Of a stretch of 64,000 nucleotides of DNA, positions 1 to 8,472 are shown piece after piece; the first letter of the stretch is position 1, and each line of letters opens with the position of its first letter. Both the position numbers and the translations under genes were made by a program. Source of the stretch: Anaerovibrio slackiae (GTDB taxonomy: Bacteria; Bacillota; Negativicutes; Selenomonadales; Selenomonadaceae); NCBI RefSeq assembly GCF_009695585.1, contig NZ_VUNR01000004.1, positions 1 to 64,000 on the forward strand. The letters are read 5' to 3'. The notes beneath the pieces are model-generated. The model did not search any database. It was given only the letters and a program-made list of their open reading frames with translations, and had not been told where the DNA came from.

Positions 1-39
1 GGGATATATTCTATACTGATAGCCTTTTTGCTGTAACAT
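1..39 (-). CDS. tnpB: Start of a TnpB-like protein, cut by the window edge
   Basis: Only the first 13 codons are inside the window and read MLQQKGYQYRIYP. This resembles the usual N-terminus of TnpB (OrfB) proteins of IS200/IS605 elements, in which a short K-x-Y-R-I-Y-P strand opens the RNA-guided nuclease. The ATG at 39 follows a very strong ribosome binding site (AGGAGGTG, 6 nt spacing) and a good promoter. No tnpA is visible on this side, so a tnpB-only element is possible. The family call rests on 13 residues only. Confidence 0.6.
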   Translation of the reverse strand, partial: MLQQKGYQYRIYP

Positions 40-63
40 ATCGTTCACCTCCTGTCACTTACT

Positions 64-92
64 ATTATATCACCACTATGTTCTATTGTCCA
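64..92 (-). promoter_or_regulatory. Promoter of the tnpB-like gene
   Basis: On the minus strand a -35 TGGACA (87-92) is followed by a 17-bp spacer and a perfect -10 TATAAT (64-69). It lies 25 bp upstream of the start codon at 39. Confidence 0.7.
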
Positions 93-120
93 CCTCAATT
101 ACTTGCGTAAATTCGGTGGA

Positions 121-166
121 CGTGGCATTCATCTCCCGCCTATAGAGGCAAGGAGTCTTCTGCCAC
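121..166 (-). other. Structured RNA / IS605-type end upstream of tnpB
   Basis: An outer stem GTGGCA/TGCCAC (122-127 with 161-166) encloses an inner hairpin of CTCC, GCCT-CTAT-AGGC and GGGAG. The inner motif resembles the terminal hairpin (right end and omega-RNA 3' part) of IS200/IS605-family elements. Here it lies upstream of the tnpB start and downstream of the defence operon, so it may be the end of another, degraded element copy. The assignment is by resemblance only. Confidence 0.4.
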
Positions 167-199
167 ATTAAGATAAAATCTCCCTTCGATGCTCACAAA

Positions 200-1198
200 T
201 TATATCCACTCACGAAAACCACCCATTTTCGCATATTGCCACAAATTAACCATCATGTCACCAGAATAATTCTTAAATTCTTCTGCAATACTATTCACGC
301 ACATATCAGATACTCGCATAATCTCGTTTCTTTGAATCACTAGCTCCAACATCTCCTTTTTAGGCAAGCGATTATTTTTCCTGATATTGCATGCCGGACA
401 GGCTAACACAAAGTTCCAAAGCCTGTCTTCCCGGACAAGCTGCCACGGAATAACATGGTCCACATGAACTTTTTCATTGAGCTGCCTGCCACAATAAAAG
501 CAGCACTGTTCCTCAAATTCTTTTTGCAAAATACGCCTATAAAATAATAAATTATTGCGTTTTGGCGTTGCCAATTCCAGCTTATCCACCAGCTTCGTAG
601 GCGGATTATGAGCATTTATCTTTTCCAGAAGCTTCGCCCAGGCATAATAATTCAGTTTTTCAATTTCCAGCTTATATTTCAGCAGAAAGGCATACACTAC
701 GGTACTTATCCAGATACGTTCCTCTTTCAAGCTGAAACCGTAAAACTTACCTTCAAAATCTCCGTACAATGCACCGACGACATTTCTCTTACATACCCTT
801 TTGACTTCTAACACAAGTGCGTTTCTTCCATCAGCCTGCAAAGAATTATATTCCAGATAGCGAATTACCCCATTCTCACTAGCTGCCTGTATCAATATCT
901 TTTCTAAACTCGAATAGGCAGACTTGCCATTATTGCTCATCTGCCTCAAATTATACTTCAAAATCAAATTCCAGTAATTTTCCGTAAACTTCTCAAACAA
1001 CTGCTGAAAAGTCAGCTCCATCCCCCTGCTAGTAGCATCACAGGAAAACAAATTATCCAGGATAGATTTCAGAAAACCATACTTATATGTAGCAGTCTTT
1101 CTGCTATTGCTGGAAAAAAAGCCATTAAATTCCGCCCATATTTCATCTTCCGGCACCGCATGAGATGTTATTTCACCTGATATAGAATTCCATGCCAC
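200..1198 (-). CDS. HNH endonuclease, last gene of the phosphorothioation-type operon
   Basis: A 332-residue protein with a GTG start at 1198 behind AGGTGA (6 nt spacing). The C-terminal third holds a zinc-stabilised HNH nuclease: C233-x2-C236, D247-H248 in the VDHVIP motif, N262, and C267-x2-C270 followed by N271. The first 210 residues are helical with no recognised domain and could be the DNA- or modification-sensing part. It ends the operon, about 110 bp after the DUF262-HNH gene. HNH proteins that recognise phosphorothioate DNA are known (ScoMcrA type), but I do not recognise their sulfur-binding domain here. Cleavage of foreign DNA is inferred from the HNH motif and context. Confidence 0.75.
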   Translation of the reverse strand: MAWNSISGEITSHAVPEDEIWAEFNGFFSSNSRKTATYKYGFLKSILDNLFSCDATSRGMELTFQQLFEKFTENYWNLILKYNLRQMSNNGKSAYSSLEKILIQAASENGVIRYLEYNSLQADGRNALVLEVKRVCKRNVVGALYGDFEGKFYGFSLKEERIWISTVVYAFLLKYKLEIEKLNYYAWAKLLEKINAHNPPTKLVDKLELATPKRNNLLFYRRILQKEFEEQCCFYCGRQLNEKVHVDHVIPWQLVREDRLWNFVLACPACNIRKNNRLPKKEMLELVIQRNEIMRVSDMCVNSIAEEFKNYSGDMMVNLWQYAKMGGFREWI

Positions 1199-1306
1199 GA
1201 TGTATCACCTGCCTCTGTGATAACGAAAGGTCACCTCTGCGCTCCCAGCACACGTTTGACTGAATCCATTATACCACAAAAACAGACTATTGGCACCATC
1301 ATTACA

Positions 1307-3484
1307 TTACCATACTGCAAAACATTCATTTATATGATTTTTCACGTCACCACATAAAGCATTAAATCTGATTTCCAATAAATCATGTATTTTTTTATCT
1401 GTATCTGCCACATCCGAAGACTTATACGATGTCAAATGTAACACAGATTTTGCCTCATCTCTTATTTTTGTTACATATACAGACAAAGGTTTATCCGAAA
1501 TTTCTTTATTTGCCTTTTGAGTGATATAGGCAAAATTTACCGGTGAATTACATATATGTTCTGGCTTATCACGCAATTTAGCTGTATTTTCTCCTACCTT
1601 CTTAACCGTCCCTAACGGGATAATATGATGCGCCTCTAAAGTATCTGCTTCATCTGAAAATACGCTAATACATTTATTCACGTCAAACATATCAGTATAT
1701 GTCTTAGAAAGCATGTACTGACAAATAAAGTTCCGCAAAACCTTTTTCGGCAATCTATCTTCATTTACTTTTTCCATCAACAACAAACTTTTTTCTGAAA
1801 AATTTGTCAAAGCAAAAACGTTATTTCTTATGCTGTTAAGCCACCCCATATCTTTTTGCTTATTGATAGTTTCAAGCATACTTTTTAGATTATTTATCAT
1901 CCTTGTATTTTGGTCTTTATCATATTCACCAGAAAACAGCACCGACCAGTACCACCCCTCTAGCAAATCATGTACATCATGATTTGCAAAATTCTCATCC
2001 TTTGCGAAAATAACTGCCAACAACACAACCATTAAATAATAATTGACTTCCTGAATACTTCTTATTCCGCATCTACATTGCAGGAAAAACATCGCCCTAT
2101 CCACGGCCTCAATCACTTTTTCGCAATTATTATCTATTTTCTCTGGATTTAGTGACAATATATAATCTTTCTTTATATTGTCCAGTTTTATTTGATTAGT
2201 ATCCAGCGTTGGTGAACTGCATAGTATTCCCAGCACATTCAGGAAAATATCAATATACCTGCTATTTAATTCATTTTTCTTCTCAACGAAACACTGGGTC
2301 TGAATAGTAGCATTATATGTGTTATTCTTAATTCTATTTCTAATAATTTTCTTTATATTGCCTGGTAACACATCCACAGAATACTTTTTAGGCGCACACA
2401 TAAGTCTAATCATTCTGGCATGGAAATTTTCCTTATTAACTTTAGCAACCCTTGCCATAATTAAATCAAAAGTATTTAGACAAACTCCGCCCATATTGAG
2501 ATTTTCATAAATATCTATTGCCCTTGCGCGTTGAGAAGCATCCACACCTATCTGATTCAATTCCAGACCAGTAATACAGGACTTCAAGTACTCTGTCATT
2601 TTGTCACGCCATACACGTCCACGTCCTTCAATGTGCATCTTAAAGTTTTCGCCTTGTTCATCATCATTATCATCTAAAATTTCATCTGCAACATCTGGGA
2701 AAATCTTTTTTACAAAATCACACTTTTCCTGCTTATCAATTAGCGACATATAGTGATTCAATATTTCATCTTTTATTCCATTTGATGTACGTTCCAAAAT
2801 ATTCGAAAAACGCAATCTCATTAAATCTGCCTTTATGCCGAATGGACACATTAAAAATAAAGGAATTAAATACCCATCACTATAACTAATACAAAAGTCA
2901 TCAAGTTTAGTTGATAATTTTTGTGCAGGATTATATGGCTTGCCATCATTTGCATTGAAATTTTCTACATGGATATAGCTATAAACTTGTGATGTTAAAA
3001 AGTTTGGTTTATGATTCACTTGCTCCATAGGAAATAACAGCTTTCTAATACCAAACCAATCTTCATTCTCATCCGGTGGATTATTCCACCTAGGCAGTTT
3101 CAAAAAAAATCTACGCTTTAAGGCTATTGAAGCTACTAATTCACTAACCTTTGGACAATTTTCATGAATTACATTGGAAAAAACATTAGATAGCACTGTT
3201 ATGCGCTGTTGTCCATCTAATAAAAAGTCAACCTTATCTGAAATATTAGACGTATTAACCATTTTATTTTTACAACCTATGACTTTGGCTGCGTAATCAT
3301 TTGGATCTGCATGTAGTAACAAAATGCTACCTATCGGCATCTTACATAATACAGATGCTATCAGTTTTTTCTGACGTTCTTCATCTCGCCAAACAAAAGC
3401 ACGCTGAAAGTCAGGCAGCAATATTTCATTTTTATTTATTCTATCTATGATATTTGTTAAATCAGAAACATTTTCATTGGCCAT
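1307..3484 (-). CDS. SspE/GmrSD-like DUF262-HNH effector
   Basis: A 725-residue protein. The start is set at the ATG at 3484 because a GTG 12 nt upstream overlaps the ribosome binding site GAGGTGG. The N-terminus is a DUF262 (ParB-like) nucleotide-binding domain with LPDFQR at 23-28 and LDGQQR at 89-94. The C-terminus (about 600-725) has an HNH/DUF1524-like core with E-A-H619-H620-I-I-P. This layout is that of SspE, the effector of the SspBCD phosphorothioate system, and of the GmrSD type IV restriction enzymes, which use NTP hydrolysis and a nickase/nuclease domain. As a member of this operon it probably senses modified or unmodified DNA. The middle 350 residues are helical and unassigned. 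Confidence 0.75.
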   Translation of the reverse strand: MANENVSDLTNIIDRINKNEILLPDFQRAFVWRDEERQKKLIASVLCKMPIGSILLLHADPNDYAAKVIGCKNKMVNTSNISDKVDFLLDGQQRITVLSNVFSNVIHENCPKVSELVASIALKRRFFLKLPRWNNPPDENEDWFGIRKLLFPMEQVNHKPNFLTSQVYSYIHVENFNANDGKPYNPAQKLSTKLDDFCISYSDGYLIPLFLMCPFGIKADLMRLRFSNILERTSNGIKDEILNHYMSLIDKQEKCDFVKKIFPDVADEILDDNDDEQGENFKMHIEGRGRVWRDKMTEYLKSCITGLELNQIGVDASQRARAIDIYENLNMGGVCLNTFDLIMARVAKVNKENFHARMIRLMCAPKKYSVDVLPGNIKKIIRNRIKNNTYNATIQTQCFVEKKNELNSRYIDIFLNVLGILCSSPTLDTNQIKLDNIKKDYILSLNPEKIDNNCEKVIEAVDRAMFFLQCRCGIRSIQEVNYYLMVVLLAVIFAKDENFANHDVHDLLEGWYWSVLFSGEYDKDQNTRMINNLKSMLETINKQKDMGWLNSIRNNVFALTNFSEKSLLLMEKVNEDRLPKKVLRNFICQYMLSKTYTDMFDVNKCISVFSDEADTLEAHHIIPLGTVKKVGENTAKLRDKPEHICNSPVNFAYITQKANKEISDKPLSVYVTKIRDEAKSVLHLTSYKSSDVADTDKKIHDLLEIRFNALCGDVKNHINECFAVW

Positions 3485-3535
3485 AATCTTCTCCACCTCT
3501 CACACATTTGATTGTATTATGCCAATACTACTATT

Positions 3536-4084
3536 TTAAATTCCAGTCTTATTGCACATCCCATATATCTCATTTATCATGCCATCTTCCAGATAGGTAA
3601 CTCTGAAAGATTCAACAAATTCTACAGCCTTTTGAATATCTTCCTGCGTATTCTCTGATTCCTTATACAAAACATCATACAAATACTCTATACCACCACG
3701 CACGTAAGCCCAAAATACCTCATCACCAGGCTTACGCAATTCATCATTAGCATCATACCTAAATGCCTTATCAATGCGCGTATTTGCAGGTAAATTACCC
3801 TTGTCATCAAGTAACATAATCAATCTGTATATCAGCTCTAATTCCTCTTTATGCCTTGAAACTGCCTCATAAAAAATCCTATTATCAGCAATCCTTGTAT
3901 CACGTTCAATTTGTGATTTTTTCCCTTTTATAAAACCAATCGCTGCTGCCGCTAATACCGCTTCTATGTTACTATTGAAAAATGTCCTTCTCTGCTCCGT
4001 TTTTTCCTTATACTGCTTCGATGGAGCTAATTGCCTCAAATAATCTGCATGTTTTCCGTAAAAAAGAATATCACTATCAAACAT
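3536..4084 (-). CDS. Unknown 182-residue protein downstream of the DndD-like gene
   Basis: The start at 4084 (MFDSDILFYGKHADYL) has AAAGGA 9 nt upstream; a longer reading frame to 4153 would overlap the previous gene and lacks such a site. Nothing in it matches a family I know. It opens with a short acidic stretch, then an Ala-rich helix (VLAAAAIGFIKGKK, about residues 43-56), an E/K-rich helix and an aromatic C-terminal part. It starts 4 bp after the DndD-like stop codon, so it is translated with it. In classical dnd operons the small DndE follows dndD; this protein holds that position but is longer, and I see no DndE sequence features. Confidence 0.6.
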   Translation of the reverse strand: MFDSDILFYGKHADYLRQLAPSKQYKEKTEQRRTFFNSNIEAVLAAAAIGFIKGKKSQIERDTRIADNRIFYEAVSRHKEELELIYRLIMLLDDKGNLPANTRIDKAFRYDANDELRKPGDEVFWAYVRGGIEYLYDVLYKESENTQEDIQKAVEFVESFRVTYLEDGMINEIYGMCNKTGI

Positions 4085-4088
4085 AATA

Positions 4089-6113
4089 TCAATTCCTTTC
4101 GAGAATTTTTGAACTGGTCTGGCTATCAGCCTTAATAAGCCATTTTTTACCAATTATATTAGTCATGTGTTCTTCCGCAATATCTCCATCAGTATCTTTA
4201 ATAAAGATAATTATCTGCTTGGCAATTTTCGGCAATTCCTCACATATACGTTTAATCCTGTCTTTATCAAATGCAGATAATGGAGCATCCATAACTAATG
4301 GTAAACCATCATTTTCTTTAACATCAGCATTATCTGTCACATCTGATTTAATCTCTGCTTTTTTTCCTTCTATGTGCATTTTAATAATACCAGCAATAAA
4401 AGCAAAAATTACCGCATAACTCTGAGCCGTATTTTTTTCTAAATCACCATCCCCAATAGAATTATCCATTAGATATGTGGATACAGAATAATCATCATTA
4501 ATGGTAAGACCAATCTGATTATCATAAATTTTTGCAAATATCTCATTGATAACCTGTTCCAGATTTTCACGAGTAGCTATTTCTTTTGCTTCATAATCAC
4601 TTTTTAGCTCTTGATATACCGCCATAGCGTACTCATAATAAAGCTTATTAATTTTATTACGCTTGCTACTGCTTATAATGTTATTGCGTTTACGCTCCAA
4701 ACGCTCCTGTTCCTGCTTAAATCGCCCTATATTTTCCTTGCATATCCCCAATTCATTTTGCAGCTTACGCTGTTCTGTTTCCAGTTCTTTTTTAGCCCTG
4801 TTAAGAGTGGCCACTCGCTCTTGGTTGGGAAGTTTGCTTTCCAGCAACTTTATTTCATTGTGATACTCAGCAATACGCTCATCATGACATAAAGCATTTT
4901 TAACTAATTGCATAAAATGCTCTACAGAACCATCTGTATTTCTACTATTATTTTTTATATCTTTTAAAAAGGAACCAATCATATTGCCAAGACTATGAGG
5001 CGGTAATGTATACATAAGCGCCTGTAAATTCTTCAAACATTCAACATTTTGATGTAAATCACTGCCACATATACACTTACCTCTGTTCAATAAAAACTCT
5101 ATTGTTTTAGAATGAATATGAGGTATCCCCATATCTATCTTGCCAGCATCTTTTATTTCTGTTAATGCCATCTTATACAATGGCAACAATAAAACTCTAA
5201 ATATATGCTTTGAAAAATATTTTAGGCACTCTGATTCATCTGCAACCTGCTGTTTTTCTTCATTTACAATTTTCTGTTGATATTTTGCATACTGCACTCC
5301 ATTATTAATACTATCCTGCATATTTTTTAATTCAAATTCTTTATCCAACAGCATTTTCTTAACGTTGTCCAACATTTCCACTATTTTTTGCTGCTCATTT
5401 TGATTATTTTCTATATTCAAAACTAAACTATTTATTTCTGTTGATAATTCAGCAATTTTCCCTTCTCCCTCATCATCCATTTCCGATTTTAATTTCCCTG
5501 CCACAGTCTTCATTCTATTATCCGGACCAAATCTATCCATCGCTGCCTGCAATGTATTCAATCCTACTAATGCCCTCACAGCCTCCTTAAAATCATCACT
5601 TTTTCTTTTCTGTAATAAATCTTCACTCATCTTATCAATACGTTCACCATCAAAAAAGAAAAAGCCGGATAACTTCTCAGGCAACATTTCAGCTACTATA
5701 GAATCTGCCTGTAACCTCTTGCCGACATCTTCCCAATCGCCATTTGCATTTCTCCGTTTTACATTAAAATCATCTAAACTTGATACATGTTTAGATGCAC
5801 TCTTTTTCGTTACGGTCTGCCTTCTCCTAATACAAAACTCAGCATTATTTGTATGCACCACCATTTCCACTTTGACTTGTTCAGTTGTACCAATTGGCAT
5901 AGTATTACATACTTCCCTATTTAGTAGTTGCTTATCTTTAAACGTGGTCTTACCATAAAGACACCACGTAAATGCCTGTTCCAAGGTAGTTTTGCCTGAA
6001 CCATTTTCCCCCATTACTACTGTAACATTTTTATCATTATCAATAGAAAAATCCAAATGATGACATCCACGAAATTGACGAAAATTCTCTAACTCGATAG
6101 AATATATAATCAT
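4089..6113 (-). CDS. DndD-like SMC/Rad50-type ATPase
   Basis: A 674-residue ATPase with Walker A GENGSGKTT near 35-43, Walker B LVMDAP at 606-611, and long coiled-coil regions on both sides of a zinc-hook-like CICG at 347-350. The motif FFFFDGERI at 151-159 is the signature seen in DndD proteins and separates it from plain SbcC/RecF. In known systems DndD hydrolyses ATP and acts with DndC and DndE during sulfur insertion into the DNA backbone. Its ATG overlaps the stop codon of the 59-aa gene (ATGA). The family assignment is firm at the level of DndD-like; its biochemical role in this unusual operon is inferred. Confidence 0.75.
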   Translation of the reverse strand: MIIYSIELENFRQFRGCHHLDFSIDNDKNVTVVMGENGSGKTTLEQAFTWCLYGKTTFKDKQLLNREVCNTMPIGTTEQVKVEMVVHTNNAEFCIRRRQTVTKKSASKHVSSLDDFNVKRRNANGDWEDVGKRLQADSIVAEMLPEKLSGFFFFDGERIDKMSEDLLQKRKSDDFKEAVRALVGLNTLQAAMDRFGPDNRMKTVAGKLKSEMDDEGEGKIAELSTEINSLVLNIENNQNEQQKIVEMLDNVKKMLLDKEFELKNMQDSINNGVQYAKYQQKIVNEEKQQVADESECLKYFSKHIFRVLLLPLYKMALTEIKDAGKIDMGIPHIHSKTIEFLLNRGKCICGSDLHQNVECLKNLQALMYTLPPHSLGNMIGSFLKDIKNNSRNTDGSVEHFMQLVKNALCHDERIAEYHNEIKLLESKLPNQERVATLNRAKKELETEQRKLQNELGICKENIGRFKQEQERLERKRNNIISSSKRNKINKLYYEYAMAVYQELKSDYEAKEIATRENLEQVINEIFAKIYDNQIGLTINDDYSVSTYLMDNSIGDGDLEKNTAQSYAVIFAFIAGIIKMHIEGKKAEIKSDVTDNADVKENDGLPLVMDAPLSAFDKDRIKRICEELPKIAKQIIIFIKDTDGDIAEEHMTNIIGKKWLIKADSQTSSKILERN

Positions 6114-6289
6114 AACAATTTCTCCTTCTCTCCTGCCAATTCTGTCTTTATCATATTTATCTGCTTATTTAACATTTCTGATGGTTGTGTTCTCCTGTCT
6201 TGAGCCATTTGAAGATTCATCATTTCCATAACTATAGCTCTATTTTTTATGACTTTTATAAGTTCATCCTTTAACTCAAAATTACCCAT
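6110..6289 (-). CDS. Small 59-residue operon protein
   Basis: The reading frame runs from the ATG at 6289 to a TGA at 6110 and encodes a charged, helical peptide beginning MGNFELKDELIKV and ending GEKEKLL. Its ATG overlaps the stop of the helicase gene (TAATG) and its stop overlaps the start of the DndD-like gene (ATGA), which strongly suggests a real, translationally coupled gene. The sequence looks like one or two amphipathic helices rich in Glu, Lys and Met. I recognise no family. An accessory subunit or coiled-coil partner of the helicase or the DndD-like ATPase is a guess from position. Confidence 0.7.
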   Translation of the reverse strand: MGNFELKDELIKVIKNRAIVMEMMNLQMAQDRRTQPSEMLNKQINMIKTELAGEKEKLL

Positions 6290-8451
6290 TACAAAATCTC
6301 CTCCTCATCATACTCACCCAAATCTTCATAAATATTGTAAGCATCTCTTAAATCCACAATAATATTATCAGTGTCATAAAAATTAATTGCTAACCTTCCA
6401 AATTCATACATCCGCCTCATTTCTTTTAGCACCAAAGACCTTTCTGCCTTTGCCAATTCAGAAGAAGTATTTGCAACTACACTCAATTCCCTCGGCAATG
6501 TAACAAAATCATAAATCTCTGCAAATTTCTTGCCTGGATATAATCTCAGCACACGCCCTCTTCTCTGAATATATTCCTTTGGATTGGTCGTACTAGCTAA
6601 AATAAATGCTTTTTGAATAGATGGTATATTAACTCCCTCATCAAGACATTTTATCGCTATCAATGCTTGTAAATCATGGTTTTGAAAATCTTCTATCCTG
6701 CTGCGCCGTTCTTCCATGTTCTCATTGGATGTAAATTGAGCTGTCCGCATACCAAAATCAAAATTCAGCATCCTTGAAATGCAGTCGATTTGACGTATCT
6801 CATCCTTTGAAACAACTGATTCATCTACATCAGTCTGAACATTAGTAGCACCGCAATATACCAACATGTTATACTCATCTTTAAATTCCCCAGCCATGCG
6901 CTTTAATTCTTCTATTTTGCCTGTAGCACCTGCAATAAGCCTTGCTCTTTTCAACATAAACTGCTTAGCCCGGGTTGTAATAATGACTTTTCCATCTTTT
7001 CGAACAATATTCCTAGCAATTTCAAGTGTATAAACCTGATAAAGCTCTAACTCATCTTCCGTAAGATAGACAATTACTGGATGATAATAATATGGTGTAA
7101 GTTTTTTCTCTTTAATAGCACGCTCTAGATTGTATTCGATGCACTTTTTGCCAAAAAAATTTAAAAGCATATTCGTACCAGCTTCATCATTATGCCGCTC
7201 CAAAGTTGCTGATAAAGCTACCCTATACTGGAAATTTTGCCTCAATGTTTTTTGCAGATTTTCAGCACCAAAATTATGCGCTTCATCTACCACTAAAATT
7301 GCATCCTCACCCAGCTTTTCTATTTCTTTGCGTATATCACCTGTAATATACGAAGCATTTGTCGTAATAAAACAGAAGAAATCCTTAAACTTCATCCGGA
7401 AATTAAATACGCTATTCTTCAAAGCCTTCTTATAGGCTTTATATGGCGAACCACTGTAAGCAATTATAGGCTTCACACCAAATGCATTAATATCTTCTAC
7501 CCATTGCTCAACCAAGTGCTGATATGGACATACAATTATTACCGCAAGCCTTTTTACATGCAAGCATAGTTCAGCCAAAGCTCCTAAAGCCGTATATGTT
7601 TTCCCTGTCCCAGTTGCCATATCGAATATGCCACAATAATTATTTATCTTCCATGCCTCAATAGCTTCCTGCTGATAGTCATGCAATTTTATATTAAATG
7701 GCTTGATAAATCCAAAACCTTGCTTCACTTTATATACCGCACTACCATCGCATACATACATATCAGTTATGCTTCCTCGCCGATATTTCTCTATCAAAAA
7801 CTTATTCACTTCAGGAAAAGCCTTTACCTCCACGGTATTATCCAAATTTTCCCAAATTTTATCAAAAGCTTCATCTTTTCTTACTACTCGACCTGCATCC
7901 GCGCCCTCCCATGAACAAAATACATCAATAGCCTCATAATTATCTTCCAATGCCATACCAGTTTCATTCATAGAGCCAGAAAATGCCACCTTATTTCCAT
8001 ATACATCCTCAATAATGCCTACTTTTTCATGATAAATACCTATCCCCTTATTTCCCACACTTACAGCAATTTTTATATCCATAATCCCATCTGCTATAAG
8101 ATTAGCCAATAAATTCAAGCTTTCCATCTTGCAGAAATCATCATAATCTTTTAATTCCCTGTATAACGCATCAGCAATAACCTCATCACGCTGCTTATAT
8201 CCATCTTCAATAGCTTGAATATCATCATCAGACAAGTTTGGTGAAGCTACTAAACGAATTTTTCCTTTATTTTTGTAAATTTCAAATAATCCTGGTGCAA
8301 TAGCTGCAAGTGCAGATGAAGAAAAAAATCCCACTGCCCTCTTATACAAAATCGCCTCTCTTAAAAGCGGAATATAAAAATCATTTGCCATATCAACACT
8401 CAAAGTTCTGTATTCAGCTTCTATAACAATATCCTGCAAGCTCATCATCAT
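6289..8451 (-). CDS. PLD-nuclease/DEAH-helicase fusion, Dnd-linked restriction type
   Basis: A 720-residue protein. Residues about 20-170 form a phospholipase D-like nuclease domain with H141-x-K143 and the following SGSMNETG stretch. Residues about 250-680 form a superfamily 2 helicase with ATGTGKT (279-285), DEAH (389-392), an LSAT motif, DEGVNIP and QRRGRVLR near the end. This layout resembles proteins annotated as DNA phosphorothioation system restriction enzymes, found beside dnd genes. It likely translocates on DNA and cleaves it through the PLD domain. Three ATGs in a row (8451, 8448, 8445) follow GGGGGA; the third has the best spacing. Confidence 0.75.
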   Translation of the reverse strand: MMMSLQDIVIEAEYRTLSVDMANDFYIPLLREAILYKRAVGFFSSSALAAIAPGLFEIYKNKGKIRLVASPNLSDDDIQAIEDGYKQRDEVIADALYRELKDYDDFCKMESLNLLANLIADGIMDIKIAVSVGNKGIGIYHEKVGIIEDVYGNKVAFSGSMNETGMALEDNYEAIDVFCSWEGADAGRVVRKDEAFDKIWENLDNTVEVKAFPEVNKFLIEKYRRGSITDMYVCDGSAVYKVKQGFGFIKPFNIKLHDYQQEAIEAWKINNYCGIFDMATGTGKTYTALGALAELCLHVKRLAVIIVCPYQHLVEQWVEDINAFGVKPIIAYSGSPYKAYKKALKNSVFNFRMKFKDFFCFITTNASYITGDIRKEIEKLGEDAILVVDEAHNFGAENLQKTLRQNFQYRVALSATLERHNDEAGTNMLLNFFGKKCIEYNLERAIKEKKLTPYYYHPVIVYLTEDELELYQVYTLEIARNIVRKDGKVIITTRAKQFMLKRARLIAGATGKIEELKRMAGEFKDEYNMLVYCGATNVQTDVDESVVSKDEIRQIDCISRMLNFDFGMRTAQFTSNENMEERRSRIEDFQNHDLQALIAIKCLDEGVNIPSIQKAFILASTTNPKEYIQRRGRVLRLYPGKKFAEIYDFVTLPRELSVVANTSSELAKAERSLVLKEMRRMYEFGRLAINFYDTDNIIVDLRDAYNIYEDLGEYDEEEIL

Positions 8452-8472
8452 TCCCCCAGGAACCCAGATATT

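Noticed and set aside
3536-4153. Longer 205-residue version of the protein after the DndD-like gene
   Set aside because: The extra start lies inside the upstream gene and lacks a ribosome binding site; the ATG at 4084 has one.
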